From: Aldrovandia affinis
Lineage: Eukaryota > Chordata > Actinopteri > Notacanthiformes > Halosauridae
Assembly (NCBI GenBank): GCA_029706075.1
Contig: JAINUG010000109.1
Location: forward strand, 1,082,501 to 1,146,500
DNA: 64,000 nt
Direction of reading: 5' to 3'
The notes under the pieces were generated by a model. It saw only the letters and a list, made by a program, of their open reading frames with translations. It did not search any database and was not told the DNA's origin. Made by a program: the position numbers and the translations under genes. Positions 31,696 to 42,267 of the stretch are shown here, one piece after another. How positions within the stretch are numbered: position 1 is the stretch's first letter; the number at the start of each line of letters is the position of its first letter.

Positions 31696-32247
31696 CAGTG
31701 CCAGTCAAAGGTTTGAGTACACCTGCTGGAAACTAGGTTTATCTCATAATTGACAATGTTTTACACCATATAAGTTTCTTTAAATACTTGAAAATGACAA
31801 AAAACACATGTAACAATAAACAAAAGGAACATCAAAGCAATGTTCAATACAATTTAATTGAAAATTGAATCTTGGATTCCTCAAAATAGCCACCATTTGC
31901 TGTGATAACAGCCTCACAAACACGGGCCATTCGGTTAATACGTTTCAGCAGGAAATCACCTGATATGTCTTCCCAGCTCTCCTGCAGCAATTCCCAGAGG
32001 CACTTGTGGGTTGCTTTGCTTTGACTGTTCTGTCCAGTTCATCCCATACAAGTTCTATGGGTTTGAGGTCTGGACACTGGGCAGGCCAGGTCCTTAGTTT
32101 GAGTTGTCCTTCACATTCCCCCTTCACCAGATAGTTCTTGCACAACTTCAAGGTGTGTTTCGGGTCGTTATCTTGCTCAAGAATGAAGGAGTGCCCACTT
32201 AGCCGTAGTCCAGATGGAAGGTGTACTCAAACTTTTGACTGGTACTG
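31696..32247 (-). mobile_element. internally deleted Tc1/mariner element, copy 2 (552 bp)
   Basis: The ends CAGTGCCAGTCAAAGGTTTG AGTAC and GTACTCAAACTTTTGACTGG TACTG are TA-flanked (31,694-31,695 and 32,248-32,249). The minus-strand frame 31,945-32,151 encodes LRTWPAQCPDLKPIELVWDE, the third catalytic acid region of DD34E transposases (consensus SPDLNPIE). The Asn has become Lys and the frame is short. Near-identity with copy 1 suggests they spread recently from one deleted parent, mobilised in trans. Confidence 0.92.
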
Positions 32248-32249
32248 TA

Positions 32250-33138
32250 TATATATATCACCAGAGATTCTGTATGGTTTATCAGCATGTTGGGTGAGTG
32301 TGGTGTATTTGCCTTTTACCACAATAAATCTGCAGATGCTTGTGACACACATTGCTGAGCTTACATTCTAGTCTCTAGTCTTGCTATCATTTAGGTGTGT
32401 CATTTCTGTGTTTTAGCATTGCACACAGACCTGGGTCCTGGGTTAACAACACAAATGCTAATCAATTTGAATGTATTCCAAAGTATGTCCCCCAGACACA
32501 GTTGCTTGACATTTGATGCTTACAAAAATAGAATTTGTAACAATATGTCTGCTGATGTTCTGGACTTCAGTAATGAACAGGGCTAAAATACAATAAACAT
32601 TGTGCACATAATTAAAGTAAAAAGTAAGGAATTGCATATATGAAGACAAACCATTTCTAGTAAACTGTAAGATACTGTATTTTATAAGAACATAAATAAA
32701 TAATCAAACTTGGTTAAATTGACCAAATGCATTCCATTTGGAGCAAGTGTATCACAATGAGAGATCCAACAGGTTTGACCTCCCAAAGTATGTGATCCAG
32801 GGCACCGCCTCTCCATAGTAAGTTCTGTGTATTTCACTGAAACCCCTCAGAGCTGGGATATGTAAGATTCATTACATCTGACAGCACGCTGCTCTGAAAT
32901 ACTCACTCAATGCTAGTCTGGTTTTGTAAGTTTTCCTACATGGGCTGCTGCTAAAATTAATGGCCCTTTTTTTAGAGAGGATTTCATTATGAGGGGAAAC
33001 ATTTCTCTCCCATCTGGGACTCAGATGTACGTGTACAGTGAAGCACTGTGACATTGAGAACATGCTACATATCTGTCTTTTCCATTAGCAACACCGTCAA
33101 ATGGAGAACGTTTCAGCAATGGAAGCAAAATCAGGTCA
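32250..33138. other. unique non-coding DNA
   Basis: AT-rich with no gene recognised. It opens with a short (AT)n run directly at the Tc1 TA site. Confidence 0.45.
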
Positions 33139-33146
33139 TTCTAGAG

Positions 33147-33336
33147 CAGTGGTGTCAGGCTCCAGTCCTGGTGGGCCACAGTGTCTGCTGGTTTGGGTGT
33201 GTTTCAGCACTTTAGTGATTAATTTAAGCCGTTGGTTAGCTAAAGAGTACACACAGCTTGTTTCAACAGCCTACATTTGCAACTGATTGAAAACCTGCAG
33301 ACACTGCGGCTCCATGGCAAGAGTTTGACACCCCTG
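33147..33336. mobile_element. hAT miniature, 190 bp
   Basis: It begins CAGTGGTGTCAGGCTCCAGT CCTGG and ends GCAAGAGTTTGACACCCCTG. The flanks TTCTAGAG (33,139-33,146) and TTCTAGAA (33,337-33,344) are an 8-bp duplication with one change. It is non-coding and shares its terminal style with the copy at 24,076. Confidence 0.92.
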
Positions 33337-33344
33337 TTCTAGAA

Positions 33345-33850
33345 GGTCCCATACATTTCTGAAAACAAATATGTCAAATATATGTGCTTTCGTTTCCTCA
33401 ATATTCTGAGTAACTTGGTGAACATTTCAGTTAAAGACAGTTGGTACTCGGCCTTGTTTTTGGCAGTGGCTTTTTTCACAGTGGCTCTTTAAAGCAGTAT
33501 CTTTTTGGCAAATCCTCCTAGTTCTGCAGACCTGGTAGCAAAATGTATAACATAACACAAATATATGTGCATGAAAGGCTGGAGGTGATGGTGCCACCTG
33601 CTGTTCGTTGTTTAAGTTAAAAAATTGTTGCGTTGCACTAAGAAGTGGGGATCAGATGTTGGTTGTATTTATGATTTAATTGGGGTTTCGTTTTTCCTTT
33701 TTTTCTTTCTTTTTGCTGAAAAGTCCAAAAGCCAGCTGTGAGGGGGATGATCAGGTGAAAAGTAAAGAAAATATCTGCATACTGTGTCTCTGCTCCCAAA
33801 CGTTTCCACCCAACAGGTTTTTGTCAGGTACAACAACCAGAACACGTGAG
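33345..33850. other. unique DNA
   Basis: No gene is seen. Poly-T and TTTC-rich low complexity lies at 33,690-33,715. Confidence 0.4.
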
Positions 33851-33851
33851 A

Positions 33852-34092
33852 GGTACAGGAAACTTCCAAAATAAAGGCAACACTTTGGTTGCCCAGGGGG
33901 AATACTCAAATGGCCCTGGCCCAGGCTAGGAGAGGTCCAGCTGGGTGTTGGGGGGGGTCCCAGCCTTGTTGGAAAGGGGAGGGCCAGGCCTATGATCATA
34001 GCACTGATGGACACTACTGCGAGTGTCCCCTGATGGACACCAGTTTAAAGGATCCCTCATTTATTCAAGTGTTGCCTTTATTTTGTCAATTA
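33852..34092. mobile_element. Tc1-type miniature, about 240 bp
   Basis: CTTCCAAAATAAAGGCAACA C at the left is complementary to GTGTTGCCTTTATTTTGTCA AT at the right. The same terminal phrase (AAAATAAAGG/CCTTTATTTTG) closes the Tc1 relics at 9,111, 12,748 and 34,728, so this is probably their non-autonomous derivative. The centre is unrelated GC-rich sequence. Confidence 0.7.
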
Positions 34093-34319
34093 AATATATA
34101 GGCTAGAATCTGGGCAGGTTCACAATTTGACCCTTGCCAATGCACTGCAATAGGTTAATCAGGTACCTGATTGTGACTGGTCATTTAAATACATGATAAG
34201 TAATATTACAGGCATCTGAAACCTCATAAGGAATCTAAGTGATGCCATCACCAAGCCAACTGTGACAGGATGATTAGGATGCTAGACTGAGAGAGTCAGC
34301 ATGCAAATCTGCATATGCG

Positions 34320-34728
34320 ATAGGTCCACTCAACCCCTTAGAGGGCAGGGTAAATGCCAATAAATAAAAAGCCATTCTGAGTGATCGCCTTCATCCTATG
34401 GTGAAGAATTTCTATCCTGATGGCAGTGGTCTCTTCCAGGATGACGATGCCCTCATCCACACTGCACAAATGGTCACTGGTTTAGTAAGAATGAAAACCA
34501 TGTAAACCATATGCCATGATTTTCATACCAGATCTCAACCCAATTAAACACTTATAGGAGATTCTGGAGTGGCGCCTGAGACATAATTTTCCACCACCAT
34601 CAACAAAATGCCAAATGATGGAATTTTTTGTGGAAGAATGGTGTTGCATCCCTCCAATAGACACGTGTGGAATCTATGTCAAGGTGTATTATTTGTTGGT
34701 GTTTCCTTTATTTTGGCAGTTACCTGTA
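34320..34728 (+). pseudogene. Tc1/mariner transposase 3'-half relic
   Basis: This is colinear with the relic at 8,668-9,111: TAGGTCCACTCAACCCCTTA GAGGG, then CTTCATCCTATGGTGAAG, then CCAGGATGACGATGCCCTCA (second catalytic Asp region), then CCAGATCTCAACCCAATTAA (third acid changed from Glu to a stop), and the terminal TTTCCTTTATTTTGGCAGTT ACCTG. It is dead. Confidence 0.85.
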
Positions 34729-35085
34729 TTTGTCTATTAGGAGTTTCAATACTGAAGTCCAGCTGGATTTAGACAATCAGAATTTCTGGTATGAGGGATT
34801 GAAATATCAATATTAAGATCCTGTATTCTAACTGTAAGCCCCTATGAGTATCATTTCCAATAAACCAAGGGTTCATCAAACGCTCAAGGGAATAGCTTTC
34901 ATATTGTTATTACTATTATTATAATTTTTTGTCATTCTTCTTATTATTGGTTTAATTACTATTATTTGCCTTGCGCTTATTGAACTTGTTTTTATTCTTC
35001 TTATCTTCATATAAACCTTTTATGTTTATTGTTCCCTGTATTTTTATTGTGTCATTCCTCTTTACATTTGTATTTTTATTTTGTT
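34729..35085. other. AT-rich DNA
   Basis: TTATTATTATTAT-like stretches around 34,910-34,980. No gene. Confidence 0.45.
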
Positions 35086-35161
35086 GTTAAGCACTTTGAG
35101 CAACTTTTATGTATCAAAGGTGCTACACAAATACAGTTTATTATTATTATTATTATTATAC
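35086..35161 (+). repeat. retroposon 3' tail with (TTA)n
   Basis: TTAAGCACTTTGAGCAACTT then AAGGTGCTACACAAATACAG TTTATTATTATTATTATTAT is the tail of a widespread fish LINE/SINE type that ends in a trinucleotide run. The body upstream cannot be separated from unique sequence. Confidence 0.65.
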
Positions 35162-36380
35162 TGCAGGAGAAGGGTGACTGTCAAAGGGTGACATACTTAC
35201 CTCAAGCATGCTTTATTTTGCAAAAGAAACTCAGCAATGTTAAAGGAGAATGATCTGTTTAAATGTACCTTGTATGGTTGTATGACAAAATAAATAATTA
35301 CCTCACTGAAGAAACAAAACAGAGTTGTGTCCCCGTCAGGGCAAATTATTCAGTTTGGTCTCCTTCTGCCTATTTATCTGGAAATTGACTTTACTGACTT
35401 GGCATTTGGTGAAAACATTTTGCAACAATTTCCAGTAGGCAATACTCCCAAACATTCTCTTTCAGGATCACAAGTTTCTGTACCAACTTTTAAAATGACT
35501 CATTTGGAGTAATGCCCAGTTTCAGTCCAACCAATATGCACTCTCCTTACATTTTTAGTAATGTATTTGAGCCTGTGTGGAATTTTTAAACACTTAGATG
35601 ATATAATACGTTAAATAGCCTAATGAACAGAGCACGAAGTGACAATGAAGAGCATTGCAGTTTGAACAGATCTCTCTTCCACTAACCGAAACAGTGAAAC
35701 TGAACATAAAACAGATAGTGACAGATAAACAACCACATAGTGACAGATAAACAACCATACAATTTACACCTAACAACCACTGAGCCAGCACTGTGTGACT
35801 GAATGCCCGATGGGCTCTAACTGTTAAAAGGTAGCTACTGTGTCACGGTTAGGACCACAATTACTCTATAAATCACCACTCCCTGTGCACTCAATAAAGC
35901 CATGTATCTGTACTGCTGCCAATACAGCAATTACTATTCCAATACTACTAACAATACATCTACCATCCATGAGAGGGGGCTGTAATGCAAGAAATTATAT
36001 CTCCATGACCGGAAAACTTAACTGTGGCTGTTGGTGGCAATATTTTTCAAATATCTAACTCCGGAGGTATTAGGCATCATTGGATGAGGGATATCAATGC
36101 ACCCAAATTCAGAATGCCAGCACAAAAATTATATATGTCAATGACAGCATGTGTAAAAATGCCCTTTATAGTTAAAAAAAAATCAAATGCTTCTGGGTAT
36201 TTAAATCTACTGTTTAATCGGTGTGATCCCAAATTGTAAATCTATGGCAATCGATTTCCTTTAATACTCCAGTTGGTTTTGTATCATTCTTGACTATTTA
36301 AACCTACTATTTACACTATTTACAAGTTTTCTTCTCTCTTCCAGTGACTCCATTACAGCAAACTTTTAACGTACCCCCTC
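35162..36380. other. unique non-coding DNA
   Basis: No exon is supported. A small direct duplication, AGTGACAGATAAACAACCA, lies at about 35,717 and 35,739. Confidence 0.45.
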
Positions 36381-36610
36381 CCCCCCTTCAGATCCGAATC
36401 CTCAAAACACACAATCGACAAAGAGACAAACAATAAAGAAGTGACGTCATAGAATTCCTTGAACGTAAAAGGACGATAAAAGTGAAAGATGTTCCATTGA
36501 GACGGTACAATAGTTGCACTCAATCACCCTCGTGTAGACATTCTCACGTTGCTAGTAAAAGTTTTATAAGCGCACAGCTGGAAACCCCTTGGGAATCAGG
36601 GTCATGCCAT
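36381..36610. promoter_or_regulatory. candidate non-coding regulatory segment with CRE
   Basis: It contains a perfect CRE palindrome TGACGTCA at about 36,442-36,449 in a CpG-bearing, non-repetitive context (ACAATCGACAAAGAGACAAA CAATAAAG upstream, with Sox/TCF-like ACAAAG and ACAATAA). The regulatory role is inferred from motifs only. Confidence 0.3.
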
Positions 36611-38160
36611 TTATATTGTTCCCAAGGCCTTCCCAGTATTGCTTAACCTATAATTACAGAATTGTTATAAAATATGTCTGGTACGTATTATGTGCTAATG
36701 CATTTAGATCAGAGGTTTGGCAATGCACTGTAACCTTTCAAGGCGAACAAAAAAGTTACGACGTCTAGAAATAAAAACAGCAGACTTTATTGATTACGAT
36801 CTAAACTCAAAACGCCTTAAGAGTGTTCGAACCCGTCGAGAATAGATTTACAATGTTGTTCAACAAAGTTGCCAACAGTCTTTCGATAACACGCTGGTTT
36901 TAGAATTCACTGTAGCCTATATGAAGGAGTCCAGGGTTTTAAATAAATACAGACAGCATTAAAAAGCAATGAACACAGAATAACAATTGATAGCTTTGGC
37001 CTTCCATTTGGGTTTCAACCAGTCAGACTCGGGCCTACTGTGTGAGTTTCATTGGGATTGACGTAATGGGACAAAGTGTACGAGGAGGAGGTTTTGGCAG
37101 GGACTCTGCATTCGGAGTTCCCACTCCGCAATGAATTTTAAGGAGAACGCCGCATTCCTGCGCATGAGCAGCAGGAGAGGAGCACGAGATACCACCCCCA
37201 CCCCATTGGGGGGGATCCAGAACATAGAGAGCTGCAGGGATAACACAGCGATTAAGATACCACGGTGGAAGTCACACAAAAGCTCCCGTTTATGAAACCA
37301 TCTGTTCCAGAAATTGTAGCCTACATAATGCTCATGATTGCACATTACATTAATATGCAGTGGAATGAGGCAAGTGAACAAACAAATGTGCAGCGTCGGC
37401 TTGTTTGATAACCGATCTGATCGTAAGAAATTGTTAAGGACAATTACTCTGGCGGATATTCCTAAAACTGATAGCTCACATTTATCTGGTTCACATTGAA
37501 ATAAAACAATGATGACGTTTCAGTGTAATTGTCCTCAACAGATGTCTCATCATTATTGTTATGCTTATTAAATTATAATCATTGCCCACCAGAACGACGC
37601 ACACTGCATTACTTAAATTGCAATTTAATTGAACCTTTGAATTCCATTAACGTCTGACCTCCAAATAATAAATTCAATTGATTGAGTGGGTGGGATGGGG
37701 GAGGGAGGGATAGGCTATTTCTCCAACGGGTAGTTTTCTTAAATAATCACCTACAGCATTATAGAACAGGGACAATTGAAACATTCTTTTCACAGATGGC
37801 AACGGATTTTCGCAACTGTTTGTGAATGTAATAAGAAAACCAGAAAACCCTCGCAATTCAAACAACTGAATGAATTACTCCTGGCAGTGCTCTCTACGAT
37901 GCCAGTACCTTTACATTGCTACTGAAATTACTTCCTCGTCGCTGGGAAAACATTTGGAAAAGGACGATTGCATAACTGTTCCTTTCTTTTCCTACGTGTT
38001 CGTTTGCCTATTTCTCTCCGCGCTTTTTTTCATTTACATTACCATCCACCTGACAGAAATGTCATGAAGGGTAACTCCTCGCATTGGCGTTATGTAGGGG
38101 TCAGCATTTTCAAAACATAATTCCAACAGCAGATACAAGCCTGTAGCTTGTCGTATGAAA
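36611..38160. other. unique DNA, no gene
   Basis: No splice-supported frame. 37,080-37,260 is richer in GC (GGAGAACGCCGCATTCCTGC GCATGAGC). The 110-codon minus frame at 37,049-37,381 has no recognised domain. Confidence 0.4.
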
Positions 38161-38640
38161 ATTGATTTGGCTGCGAGTAAAAATTTACTCCGTGTTACTC
38201 CGAGATTTACTCCGTGTTTGCCCTGCCTGCTCCGTGTTTGCTGCTAATGGGCTGTCTGTGGCCGGAGTGACCTTGGTCAGTTGGAACAATGTTTTTTTTT
38301 AGGAACACGCCCTGTGACTCATGGCCTCTCTTCCCTCTCATGAGCTCCGACGATGGATCCCCTGTGACTCATCCCCGTGGCGTATCCTGTGAATGATCGC
38401 GGAGAGCTCGTGGTACGTAAATCACACGGCCGCCGCCGACTCGTGTTTATCCCTCCACTTAGCGTCTGTCAGAAAGGAATGGTGGATAAGCCCCAGAGAA
38501 TGACAATGTTTTTTTTCCACCGACGTACATACGTGCGCGACCCCATTAAAGGCGCAAACATTCTGACAGATGGGACCGTGCGCGCGCGCGTCGACCGTTA
38601 TGTGGTAAAACAATCAACCGTATTTTAACTTTGTTTTTTC
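38161..38640. promoter_or_regulatory. candidate conserved non-coding element, CpG-rich
   Basis: It opens with tandem CTCCGTGTT motifs (TTACTCCGTGTTACTCCGAG ATTTACTCCGTGTTTGCC, four repeats between 38,188 and 38,240). The core 38,395-38,600 is strikingly CpG-rich for this window (CGCGGAGAGCTCG, GGCCGCCGCCGACTCG, CCACCGACGTACATACGTGC GCGACC, GTGCGCGCGCGCGTCGACCG). The plus strand is open for 83 codons without splice support. A CpG-island-like regulatory segment or an unknown exon are both possible. Confidence 0.35.
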
Positions 38641-39640
38641 TGCTGGCTGTTGCTCATGAGCTTGTGCCATGGCCCCCCAGTCTTGAAGAACGGGCTTCAG
38701 TAGTGCTTAAAATTCCGTAATCGTTCATTGATGCAAACCATATGGTATGATATTTTCAAGGAGTATTTTGTACTGTGTGAATAACCAAACAGTACAAGTC
38801 ACTGAATCGGAAACAAACCACCAAGGGGATGAAAACTGCACCTTCACTCACTGCTAAGACCACCTATAAAGTATATTAATAGGAGTAAAATACACTTTAT
38901 AATGCTAAGCAGCTGTTTACTGGAAGGTTAGGAATTGTTGCATTAGATTAGATGATAGCTTTACACTAGATACAGCTTTAGCTACAGTTAGCTTTAGGTG
39001 TATTCATCTTCTCGAACCATGGTTGAATCACCTGAACCATTCAATACAGGAAACAGAAAAGCAGAATCCCTGTACATTAGTAAGTAAAAGATAATGGCCA
39101 GATCTGCAGGAGGGTTTGGATATTGGGCATATACACTGTTTTCTTTCATGCCACAGGGAAGAAGTCTTGATGAAAACATAAATGTGCAACCATGCTATTT
39201 GAATGTGTTCCTTGCACAATTGCTGCTATCTTAGGCTTGTCGATGTCCTGGTTTTGTGCCTGCAGTTGTCATTTTATTTCATTTATTTGTGTTGGCTTCT
39301 GATGGTAATGAGTCATAATCGTCCATCTGTAATATCTCAGTTTGTTTTCTTGGGTTTAGGTTATTTTAGTCCAGCAATACAGTACAAAAGACGCAATCTG
39401 GATAACAGGAGGTTAACGGTGGTTATCCCACCATATCCTTTCGGTGGCCTTCAGGGAAACACTGGTAAGGGGCATGGCCTAAAGCCAAGGGCACAGTGTG
39501 CCGTGTGCACACATGAAAGAGGATGCAGTGTGGTGCATCGAGCAGCCGTTGAGTATGGACAGGGCACTCCTGGACTGCGTCAACAAACTTTTGGCCAGAA
39601 AAGGGGAGGAGCCCCTGATCAGGGTCCGTATGTACAAACC
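38641..39640. other. unique DNA with one exon-like piece
   Basis: Most is AT-rich. A plus-strand piece around 39,370-39,465 has an acceptor-like TTATTTTAG before TCCAGCAATACAG and a donor-like GGTAAGG after GGGAAACACT. It encodes PAIQYKRRNLDNRRLTVVIP then PYPFGGLQGNTG, which I do not recognise. There is no second exon to test phase. Confidence 0.22.
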
Positions 39641-39893
39641 ATCTCAGAGTAGGAGTGCTGATCTAGTGATTGGGTTTCCCCTGTCCATATCGTAACCATA
39701 TCCATTATGAGCTAAAAGACAAAGCTGATCCTAGATCAGGGCTTGTAATTATAAAACATCTCAGAGTAGGAGTGCTGATATAGGATCAGGTTTCCACTAT
39801 GTATATCCCAACCTTCTCCGTTATGAACTAAAAGGCAACACTGAACCTAGATCAGTACTCCTACTCTGAGATGCTTTATACATACAGGCCCGG
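39641..39893. repeat. palindromic 'GATCTAGGATCAG' repeat, two tandem units
   Basis: It starts CATCTCAGAGTAGGAGTGCT GATCTAG and ends CTAGATCAGTACTCCTACTC TGAGATG, which are mutually complementary. A second internal CATCTCAGAGTAGGAGTGCT (about 39,757) shows two units head-to-tail. It is the same family as 28,387-28,600 and is a foldback-type miniature, probably mobile. Confidence 0.85.
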
Positions 39894-40014
39894 GCTTCAC
39901 GTCTGATCTGATGAGTCAGACAAGGTCACATGGGACACATTTAATTACCTACAGAAGCATCACAGCTCAGGGCAAAACCACTACAGTGCCCAGGCTGCAA
40001 ACAAACAACATAAC

Positions 40015-40062
40015 CTGTGTAAGTTGCTCTGAATAAGAGCGTCTGCTAAATAACCGTATATG
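40015..40062 (+). repeat. L2/SINE tail fragment
   Basis: TGTGTAAGTTGCTCTGAATA AGAGCGTCTGCTAAATAACC is the UnaL2-type tail on the plus strand. Confidence 0.75.
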
Positions 40063-40500
40063 AAAAATGGATCTGAGGAGGCACCACTGCCTTACAGATG
40101 TGGTCCGGGCCTACTTCCCACGCCAGACCGAAGAGCCAAAAGAACACACGGGAGAAGCTCAGAGCCACACTGCACTGCTCCGCCCCTCATCGGGCTCTGC
40201 CCATCTGAGCCCCCGTCCCTTCTCTGATTGAGGTGCATCTTGGGAGCTGTCCTTGGACTTCTTCCAGCCCCCCCTCCCGTCCCCCAGGGTCCCGAACACG
40301 CCGCCAGGATAACGTGTACCAGCTGGCCCAGCAACATCGAGGGGGGTGTCTCCCCATCCCCGAGGGGGTGTTACCGGAATCTTGTGCAGAGGAAAAGAGA
40401 GGCCTGGTTTGTTTATGCATCGTACGGCTCCCGCAAACCTCAGAAGAACAAATAACATTTTGCACATGGGTGTGCTGGGGTTGCATTTGATGGGACGGCC
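40063..40500. other. GC-rich segment with many overlapping open frames
   Basis: Six frames of 67-114 codons overlap on both strands (40,092-40,549), a signature of GC-rich sequence lacking stops rather than of several genes. None encodes a recognised domain. It could include a real exon of a gene outside view. Confidence 0.3.
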
Positions 40501-41535
40501 CACAGCATGCCTTTGGTTTTACAAGTACAGAGTCTTGGCAGGATGCTGAATTTTTTTTTTTCTTACTACTATGTCAGTTTTTCCAAATTCAGCGTCCGTT
40601 TGCTCCATATTGTGTTACCGTCCTGTAACAACAGAAAGCAGACATGAGCAGTTAGACTCTGACCCAGCCTCATTCATGACTCCCGCTAACCTGGGGTGTC
40701 CTTGAAGAATGTGAACAAAAAAAATTCCAGAGAAAGAACGTTTAGCTGACTAAAACCTCTGCCATTTCTGAGAGACCGCACATTTCATTTTACCACAAAC
40801 CCCAGCGTGCAAGTTCAGAGAAATAATGAGCGTGAATTTTCTGCAGTCAATACAGCAGTGGAAAATGAGGCAGTAGCCAGCGATCTCAAAGCTAAACTGA
40901 ATGTGCTGTACATAGCTTATACATAATTAATATGAATATCTAAAAAAAAACATGCGCTATGGACTTGTGTTTCCACTTCATGAGTGCATAGGCAGACAGT
41001 AACACAGAAGTGAGATCATTTATGATTTTACTTTCCGTATGGAGGGCTCAACTCTGTCCACATGCTCTCTTCACTTGCCCAACCCTACTTCACCAGGCTG
41101 GATCTCTTGTTAAAATAATAATTAAAACTCTCTGTTTGAGATTCTGCCCCAACTAGCACACCCTGCTAATGCATTTTGTCATCATTCGAAGAGAACAAAA
41201 TAACAGCAGTATGCTACTGAAACAACAACAACTGTTACACATGTACTGCTGGTAACCTACATTTGTTGGCAGATAGCTTGACCGCTTGTTTACATATGTA
41301 CACTGTGTATTCATGACATTTTCCTGTGTGGCTTAATATCTATCATGCTTAGTTATATGACACATAGTAGAAAGAAAGGAGGCACTGTTAAACAAAATTG
41401 TTCCCATCATGCTTGCTGTTGAAGACATCTTGACTGTAGGCCCTAAAGCTACTGTGTCCTTATTGACCTTGTTCCCGGTTGGATTGAAAAGTCATGTGCG
41501 TGTCACTGCTTCAGTCCCTTGACATTTCTTCATTT
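40501..41535. other. unique non-coding DNA
   Basis: Nothing recognised. Confidence 0.4.
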
Positions 41536-41539
41536 TCCT

Positions 41540-41760
41540 CTTCTTAAGAACATAAAGACTTCAGAATACACAATGACAGGCCATAAAGCCCATCTAGGCT
41601 CCTAATTTACCTACAGTCTAGAGAGTATCCAGCACTGCCTCAGGCTTGAATGTCCCAAGTGTCTCTGCCTCTCCTCCCTGACCTGGCAAGCTGTTCCAGG
41701 CGTTGACAACACTCTGTGTAAAAAAATAAAAACATCTTGATATCAGTGCGGAATTAACCT
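41540..41760 (-). mobile_element. CR1-like LINE 3' end, minus strand
   Basis: AAGAACATAAAGACTTCAGA ATACACAATGACAGGCCATA AAGCCCATCTAGGCTC is the complement of a CR1-type 3' UTR. It is followed by CTGGCAAGCTGTTCCAGGCG TTGACAACACTCTGTGTAAA, the complement of a region encoding FTQSVVNAWNSLP-like residues. It is a 5'-truncated relic of a subfamily distinct from 2,696-2,943. Confidence 0.75.
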
Positions 41761-41781
41761 TAACTTATTTCCACCTCAACT

Positions 41782-41832
41782 TTCTTCTTCTTCTTCTTCT
41801 TCTTCTTCTTCTTCTTCTTCTTCTTCTTCTTC
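41782..41832 (+). repeat. (TTC)17 microsatellite
   Basis: 51 bases of uninterrupted TTC trinucleotide directly after the LINE relic. Confidence 0.95.
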
Positions 41833-42000
41833 ACACAATGGCTCATGATGTCACACCTCACAGCTCTGTTTCCAAATGAGAGCACAGAGTACAGGCACAC
41901 AGAGTTTCAGCTTATGATGTCAAGCCTCACAGCTCTGTGTTCAAATTAGTGCAGAATACAGGCACAGAAGTTCACAAGGAATACATAAAGCGACAACAAT

Positions 42001-42245
42001 TCAATTCAATTTCAATTGTATACCTTTTTACAGAGCACTGTCACAAAGACACTTTACATAAAATAACATGAAAATATCAGGCCTGAACCTCCCAAAAAGC
42101 CAGAAAGTGAGGCAAAAAAAACAACTCCCCACTTGCAAGAGAAAAACACTCCCTACAGTGGCAAGAAAAAACTCCCCAGTGGGAAGAAATCTCAGGAGGA
42201 ACCTGTCTTAGAGGGGGAGCCCATCATCCGCTGGCCGGCCCCTGG
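42001..42245 (-). repeat. interspersed repeat with 'GTGGCAAGAAAAAACTCCCC' core
   Basis: ACAGTGGCAAGAAAAAACTC CCCAGTGGGAAGAAATCTCA GGAGGAACC is the core of a very widespread fish repeat often found as a LINE/SINE 3' region. Its start is marked by TTCAATTCAATTTCAATTG TA. The orientation and class are uncertain. Confidence 0.65.
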
Positions 42246-42267
42246 GCCAGTAGTGATACATAGGCTA

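Noticed and set aside
36442..36449. Single perfect CRE as proof of a promoter
   Set aside because: One 8-bp motif is expected by chance at this scale; kept only as weak support for a candidate regulatory segment.
40092..40549. Cluster of six overlapping open frames on both strands
   Set aside because: It is explained by high GC and few stops; no frame has recognisable residues or splice borders.
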